Shown here: positions 5,687-8,627 of the stretch, piece by piece | Numbering within the stretch: the stretch's first letter is position 1 | Layout: every line of letters begins with the position of its first letter | Assembly (NCBI GenBank): GCA_020848855.1 | Contig: JADLHH010000034.1 | Span: 1-8,627 of the forward strand | DNA length: 8,627 nucleotides | Source: Anaerolineae bacterium | GTDB lineage: Bacteria; Chloroflexota; Anaerolineae; Aggregatilineales; Phototrophicaceae | Direction of reading: 5' to 3' | The notes under the pieces: model-generated | Told to the model about the DNA's origin: nothing | The model's database searches: none | The model's input: only the letters and a program-made list of their open reading frames with translations | Program-made: the position numbers and the translations under genes

Positions 5687-6208
5687 TTACGACCGCTCGC
5701 CTTCCGGCGTCAGGTCGAAGTAGGCGCGGTTGAAATAGATCAGCGGCGACAGATCGGCTTCTTTGTGCCCCGCTGCCACGACTTCGCCGCAGATGATCCA
5801 GTGGGTGCTGCCGTCATAGATGTTCTGCACGCGGCAGTCGATCCATGCCAGCGAGTCGTTCAAAATCGGCGCGCCGGTCTCGGCGGTGTGTACGGACACG
5901 CCGTCGAAACGGTCGCCGTGAGTCGGCAAATCGACGCGCCCGGCGAAGCGGTCGCCGAGCGCTGCTTGGTCGCCGCCGAGGATCGAAACGCTGAAGAAGC
6001 GGCGCTTGAGGACACAATCGCTCGTGGTCGTATTCTTGTTGAGGCATACCAGAATCATGGGGGGTTCGAGCGAGAGCGACGTAAATGCGCTGACGGTCAT
6101 GCCGGCGTACGGGAAATCCCGTGTCTCGTCTGCCAGCGTGGCGACCACCGTGACGCCGCTGCCCCAGAAGCGCAGCGTGTCGCGCATCGTGTTTCGATCA
6201 ACTGCCAT
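5687..6208 (-). CDS. Flavin reductase-like FMN-binding protein
   Basis: A 173-residue member of the flavin reductase-like (HpaC/split-barrel) family. Such proteins bind FMN or FAD and typically use NAD(P)H to supply reduced flavin to a partner monooxygenase, or act as stand-alone flavoproteins. Family motifs are MRDTLRFWGSGVTVVAT (8-24), GMTVSAFTSLSLEPPMILVCLNKNT (36-60), RFFSVSILGGDQ (70-81), LAWIDCRV (120-127), HWIICGEV (136-143) and PLIYFNRAYFDL near the end. Domain length and order are complete. ATG at 6208 has an ideal TAAGGA Shine-Dalgarno (6215-6220, 6 bases upstream). No oxygenase is adjacent, so the partner and substrate are unknown. Neighbours are an unrelated metalloenzyme upstream (109-base gap) and ffh downstream. 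Confidence 0.9.
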   Translation of the reverse strand: MAVDRNTMRDTLRFWGSGVTVVATLADETRDFPYAGMTVSAFTSLSLEPPMILVCLNKNTTTSDCVLKRRFFSVSILGGDQAALGDRFAGRVDLPTHGDRFDGVSVHTAETGAPILNDSLAWIDCRVQNIYDGSTHWIICGEVVAAGHKEADLSPLIYFNRAYFDLTPEGERS

Positions 6209-6238
6209 ACCGGTTCCTTACGATAAGCATGTAAGCTC

Positions 6239-6244
6239 AGTATA
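6239..6244 (-). promoter_or_regulatory. Possible -10 element upstream of the flavin reductase gene
   Basis: TATACT on the minus strand is a 5/6 match to the -10 consensus and lies about 30 bases before the start codon, a reasonable distance. No good -35 is found at 16-18 bases. The 109-base gap also holds two short inverted repeats (CACG/CGTG at 6253-6256 with 6262-6265, and GACT/AGTC just beyond), too weak to call a terminator. The gap length suggests the gene may have its own promoter. Confidence 0.3.
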
Positions 6245-6317
6245 GCGCGAAACACGTTCCCCGTGAGACTGTCCGTTCGATCAGTCCCGTTTTGAGAAAC
6301 TGTAAATTTCGCGCAAA

Positions 6318-7232
6318 TCAGCCGAACAGGTATCGCGCCATCTGCGGCACGAGGTCGGCGAGGGTATGCACCCCGTCGGCGAAGCGCACGTGCCCGTCCC
6401 CGACGATCAGCGTCGGTACGTCGTTTTCGGTGTGCTTGGTGTGGCTCAGGTCTTCCATATTGCCGTGATCGCTGGTGACGATTATCAGCCCCTCGGCGTT
6501 GTCCCATTCGGCGAGCGCGCCCGCCATCACCGCGTCGAACTGTTCCAGCGCGCGCACCCCATCGGCAACTGCGCCCCGATGCCCGATCACGTCCGTCACC
6601 CAGTGGGAGAAGAAGGCGAAGTCGTATCGCCGCGACAGTTCGACCATCCTGCGCCCGGCGGCTTCCGGTGTGTAGATTGGCGTATCGGTGTAACCGAGGT
6701 CGCTGCGCCAGCCTTCGCCTGTCCAGTCGACCGCCAGCGCGTCGCCGCTGTAAATCGCGTCTTCGGTGAACAGCGGCAGCCCGGCGCTGATCAGCGCCTG
6801 CTGGTAGCTGGACGGCAGCCGTTTTCCGCTGGCGATGGCGGCATGGAAGCGCGGCGGGTAGGCTTCGAGCAGGGCGGCTTTCATGCCGCGCGCCGTCACC
6901 TGCTTGAAGAAGTTGTCCTCACCCAGAATCGCGCGGATCGCCGGGTTGGGGCGCGGACCGTAATGCTCGCCGATCATCTGCGGCACGTTGCGCCCGGTGA
7001 GGATCGCCGCCTGACCGCTGGCGCTCTGCGGTCTGCCGGGGATACCCATGCGCGGGTCGGTCGGCACGAAGCTGGCGCGCGCGCTCGTCTGCCGACCGAT
7101 GCCGCGCAGCCAACGCTTGCCGTTGGTCAGCGCCGTAATCGTCGGCAGGTTTGCCGCCGCGAACGGGTTGACGGCGGGATCGTCGTCGCCCAGCCCGATC
7201 CCGTCGAGAAAGATCATCAGGATGTGTTTCAT
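6318..7232 (-). CDS. Alkaline-phosphatase-superfamily metalloenzyme (phosphoglycerate mutase/phosphopentomutase-like)
   Basis: A 304-residue protein of the metalloenzyme superfamily that includes cofactor-independent phosphoglycerate mutase, phosphopentomutase and alkaline phosphatase, which use two divalent metals and a Ser/Thr nucleophile. Visible sites are the first metal Asp in MIFLDGIGLGD (D10), the nucleophile region PQSASGQAAILTG (68-80; S72 or S70), a second metal region FFSHWVTDVIGHRG (about 210-224), and SDHGNMED (254-261; D255, H256) followed by H267 in HTKHTEND. It is shorter than phosphoglycerate mutase (about 510 residues) and phosphopentomutase (about 390), lacking their large insert domains, so the substrate cannot be named. 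I chose ATG at 7232 because it starts directly with the MKHILMIFLDG strand; an in-frame ATG 15 codons earlier lies inside the repeat element. The Shine-Dalgarno is weak (GGAAC about 12 bases upstream). Confidence 0.88.
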   Translation of the reverse strand: MKHILMIFLDGIGLGDDDPAVNPFAAANLPTITALTNGKRWLRGIGRQTSARASFVPTDPRMGIPGRPQSASGQAAILTGRNVPQMIGEHYGPRPNPAIRAILGEDNFFKQVTARGMKAALLEAYPPRFHAAIASGKRLPSSYQQALISAGLPLFTEDAIYSGDALAVDWTGEGWRSDLGYTDTPIYTPEAAGRRMVELSRRYDFAFFSHWVTDVIGHRGAVADGVRALEQFDAVMAGALAEWDNAEGLIIVTSDHGNMEDLSHTKHTENDVPTLIVGDGHVRFADGVHTLADLVPQMARYLFG

Positions 7233-7256
7233 CGGTAATTGACTTGTTCCCCCACA

Positions 7257-7360
7257 TCCCCTAACCCCTTCTCCCACGTAAACGGGGAGAAGGGGACAAA
7301 AGCCCCTCGCCCCACTTGTGTGGGAGAGGGGCAGGACGCTCTGCGTCCGGGGTGAGGGGA
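7257..7360. repeat. Compound inverted-repeat element (cloverleaf-like), about 104 bases
   Basis: Near-identical terminal inverted repeats bound it: TCCCCTAACCCC at 7257-7268, against TCCCCTCACCCC read from the other strand at 7349-7360. Inside lie three hairpins: CCCCTTCTCCC/GGGAGAAGGGG (7265-7275 with 7285-7295, perfect 11 bp, 9-base loop); GCCCCTC/GAGGGGC plus CCCAC/GTGGG (7302-7332, 4-base loop); and GGACGC/GCGTCC (7334-7348, 3-base loop). With the outer stem it can fold as a cloverleaf. It abuts the stop codon of the metallohydrolase gene (7361-7363) and fills most of the gap to the next gene. It has no coding capacity, so it looks like a non-autonomous dispersed repeat that may also slow or process read-through transcripts. 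Confidence 0.75.
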
Positions 7361-7996
7361 TTATACCAGAAACGGATTCGTCGCCCGCTCTCTGCCGATG
7401 GTCGTCGGCGCGCCGTGACCGGGCAGCACCTGCGTTTCGTCCGGCAGCGTCAGCAGGTTTTCGCGGATCAGCCGGATCAACTGGGCGTGGTTGCTGCCGG
7501 GCAAATCGGTGCGCCCGATGGTGCCCGCGAACAGCGAGTCCCCGCTGAACAGGATGCCGTGTTCGCGCAGATAGAACGCCAGATGCCCCGGCGCGTGCCC
7601 GGCGGTGTAGATCGTCTCCAGCCTGAACGCGCCCAGCTCAATCGTCTCCGGCTCGGTCGTCAGCAGGCGATCCGGCACGGCAGCTTCCGGGAATGGCGCG
7701 CCGGTGAAGCGCACGCCGGTTTCCGGCAGGTTCTTCAGCCATTCCGCCGCTTCGTGGTGGATGTAGAACGGCGCGCCGGTGATCTCCTTCAGCTTCTTGC
7801 TCGCCAGCACGTGGTCGAAATGGGCGTGCGTCGCCAGAATCAGTTGGATCGTCCAACCCGCGTCAGCTGCGATTTTGACCAGCGTCTCGGCTTCATCGAC
7901 CGGGTCGATCAGAATCGCCTGACCGGACTCGTCGCCCAGCAGGTAGGCGTTGGTCTCCGCGAGTCCGAGCGTCACGTATTTGATCGAAATGCTCAT
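7361..7996 (-). CDS. Metallo-beta-lactamase fold hydrolase, glyoxalase II-like
   Basis: A 211-residue metallo-beta-lactamase-fold protein resembling hydroxyacylglutathione hydrolase-type (GloB-like) enzymes, which hydrolyse thioesters using one or two metal ions. Metal ligands are all present: the THAHFDH motif gives H57, H59, D61 and H62; then H134 (AGHAPGH), D153 (FSGDSLFAGTIGRTDLPG) and H194 (LPGHGAPTTIGRE). The C-terminal substrate-binding helical domain of classical GloB (about 250 residues) is absent, so glutathione thioesters are not assured as substrates. The ATG at 7996 overlaps the murJ stop in ATGA and has GAGG at 8004-8007, 7 bases upstream; a longer open frame exists upstream but only inside murJ. 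Co-translation with murJ is likely, though I know of no functional link between them. Confidence 0.92.
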   Translation of the reverse strand: MSISIKYVTLGLAETNAYLLGDESGQAILIDPVDEAETLVKIAADAGWTIQLILATHAHFDHVLASKKLKEITGAPFYIHHEAAEWLKNLPETGVRFTGAPFPEAAVPDRLLTTEPETIELGAFRLETIYTAGHAPGHLAFYLREHGILFSGDSLFAGTIGRTDLPGSNHAQLIRLIRENLLTLPDETQVLPGHGAPTTIGRERATNPFLV

Positions 7997-8627
7997 GCGG
8001 CAGCCTCTGTAAACGTACGCCGGCGCAGCACCATATCCAGAATAGCGCGCAGTTCCTGCATCCGCAGCAGCGCCGCCGCCGCTGCGAACGCCACCGCGCC
8101 TGCGCCGACTTCGACGCCTAACTGCACGACCGTCCACAGCAGCCCGCGTCCGGTTAAGCCGAGCGCCGACCACACGGCGCTGGCGACCACCACCGCCAGC
8201 CCCATGACGAGGCTCGCCGCCAGCGTTTTCGCCAAGGTTCGGGAAAGCTCTTTTTCCCGAACACCGTGCCAACGCCGGCGCAAAATCCACAGCAGCACCA
8301 GCACCTCGAAGCCCGTGCCGAGCGAGTTCGCCAGCGCCAGCCCGCCGACGTTACCTTGATCGCCGGAGAAGTGCGTCAGAATGAAGTTGAGGTGCAGGTT
8401 TTCCGAAAGCTCGAACAACATCGTCTGCGTGCTGCTGACTGCCAGCACGCCGCTCAGCAGGATCGACAGGATGAGGTTGATGGTCGCGCCGCCCAGCGCC
8501 GCCCAGAACGGCGTGAGCGTGTCCTTGTCGGCGTAGAAGCTGCGCGCGACGATTTCCAGCAGCGAATGGACGACCAGACCGAGTGTGAAGAATTGCAGCG
8601 TGCTGTACACCAGCGCCGACGCCGACG
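7993..8627 (-). CDS. murJ: Lipid II flippase MurJ, C-terminal part (cut by right edge)
   Basis: MurJ is an inner-membrane MOP-superfamily transporter that flips the peptidoglycan precursor lipid II to the outer face. The last 210 residues are visible; the frame is open to the right edge, so the start is outside the window. The segment ALVYSTLQFFTLGLVVHSLLEIVARSFYADKDTLTPF is the conserved MurJ/MviN stretch, with its ARSFYADKDTLTP motif. About five to six hydrophobic helices follow (near visible residues 5-28, 40-65, 92-115, 130-155 and 162-187), and the protein ends in a short basic cytoplasmic tail (LRRRTFTEAAA). The stop overlaps the next gene's start by four bases. MurJ assignment is preferred over other MOP exporters because of this motif, but the missing N-terminal half prevents checking the key charged residues. 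Confidence 0.88.
   Translation of the reverse strand, partial: SASALVYSTLQFFTLGLVVHSLLEIVARSFYADKDTLTPFWAALGGATINLILSILLSGVLAVSSTQTMLFELSENLHLNFILTHFSGDQGNVGGLALANSLGTGFEVLVLLWILRRRWHGVREKELSRTLAKTLAASLVMGLAVVVASAVWSALGLTGRGLLWTVVQLGVEVGAGAVAFAAAAALLRMQELRAILDMVLRRRTFTEAAA

Noticed and set aside
6253..6286. Short inverted repeats in the gap between the metalloenzyme and flavin reductase genes, considered as a terminator.
   Set aside because: The stems are only 4-5 bp with no following T-run on either strand.
6366..7238. A 290-codon plus-strand open frame opposite the metalloenzyme gene.
   Set aside because: It is fully antisense to a gene with clear catalytic motifs, and its composition is typical of a GC-rich shadow frame.
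7257..7360. Considered as a CRISPR fragment or tRNA-like gene because of its cloverleaf potential.
   Set aside because: There is no direct-repeat/spacer pattern, no anticodon arm or T-loop consensus, and the stems are C/G runs typical of dispersed palindromic repeats.
7997..8290. Upstream extension of the metallohydrolase frame by 98 codons.
   Set aside because: The extension lies within the murJ coding region in another frame, is Arg/Gly/Ala-rich without family similarity, and the ATG at 7996 has a good SD and the family's normal N-terminus.
7316..8359. A 347-codon plus-strand open frame opposite the metallohydrolase and murJ genes.
   Set aside because: It starts inside the repeat element and is antisense to two well-identified genes; it has no recognisable domain.

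Overview
This is a GC-rich bacterial chromosome segment in which every gene I can support lies on the minus strand, so transcription reads from the right edge to the left edge. The proteins look like Chloroflexota, probably Anaerolineae-like: a topoisomerase I with an added N-terminal zinc ribbon, a single-domain mannose-1-phosphate guanylyltransferase, and short GC-rich palindromic repeats between genes. The phylum call is inferred from protein character and repeat style; the window has no rRNA or other decisive marker.

In transcription order (right to left) the window holds: the C-terminal part of murJ (lipid II flippase); a glyoxalase II-like metallo-beta-lactamase hydrolase whose start overlaps the murJ stop (ATGA); a 104-base compound inverted-repeat element; an alkaline-phosphatase-superfamily metalloenzyme; a flavin reductase-like FMN-binding protein; a spacer with a perfect 20-base palindrome and a strong sigma70-type promoter; the SRP/translation block ffh, rpsP, khpA, rimM; a second palindromic repeat reaching into the rimM stop codon; a promoter almost touching the dprA start; dprA; manC; and the first 146 codons of topA, cut by the left edge.

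Functionally the window is mostly housekeeping: cell-wall precursor export (murJ), co-translational protein targeting (ffh), ribosome structure and assembly (rpsP, rimM, khpA), DNA uptake and recombination (dprA), nucleotide-sugar synthesis (manC) and DNA supercoiling (topA). There are two likely operons: ffh-rpsP-khpA-rimM from the promoter at about 5491-5519, and dprA-manC-topA from the promoter at about 2689-2717. The metallohydrolase, metalloenzyme and flavin reductase have clear folds but unknown substrates.

I saw no CRISPR array, tRNA, rRNA, transposase, phage gene or toxin-antitoxin pair, and no convincing new multi-gene system. The points most worth a second look are the zinc-ribbon/Lys-rich extension of TopA, the probably leaderless dprA transcript, the cloverleaf-like repeat element after the metallohydrolase gene, the palindromic repeat that includes the rimM stop codon, and the hairpin-rich spacers around rpsP.
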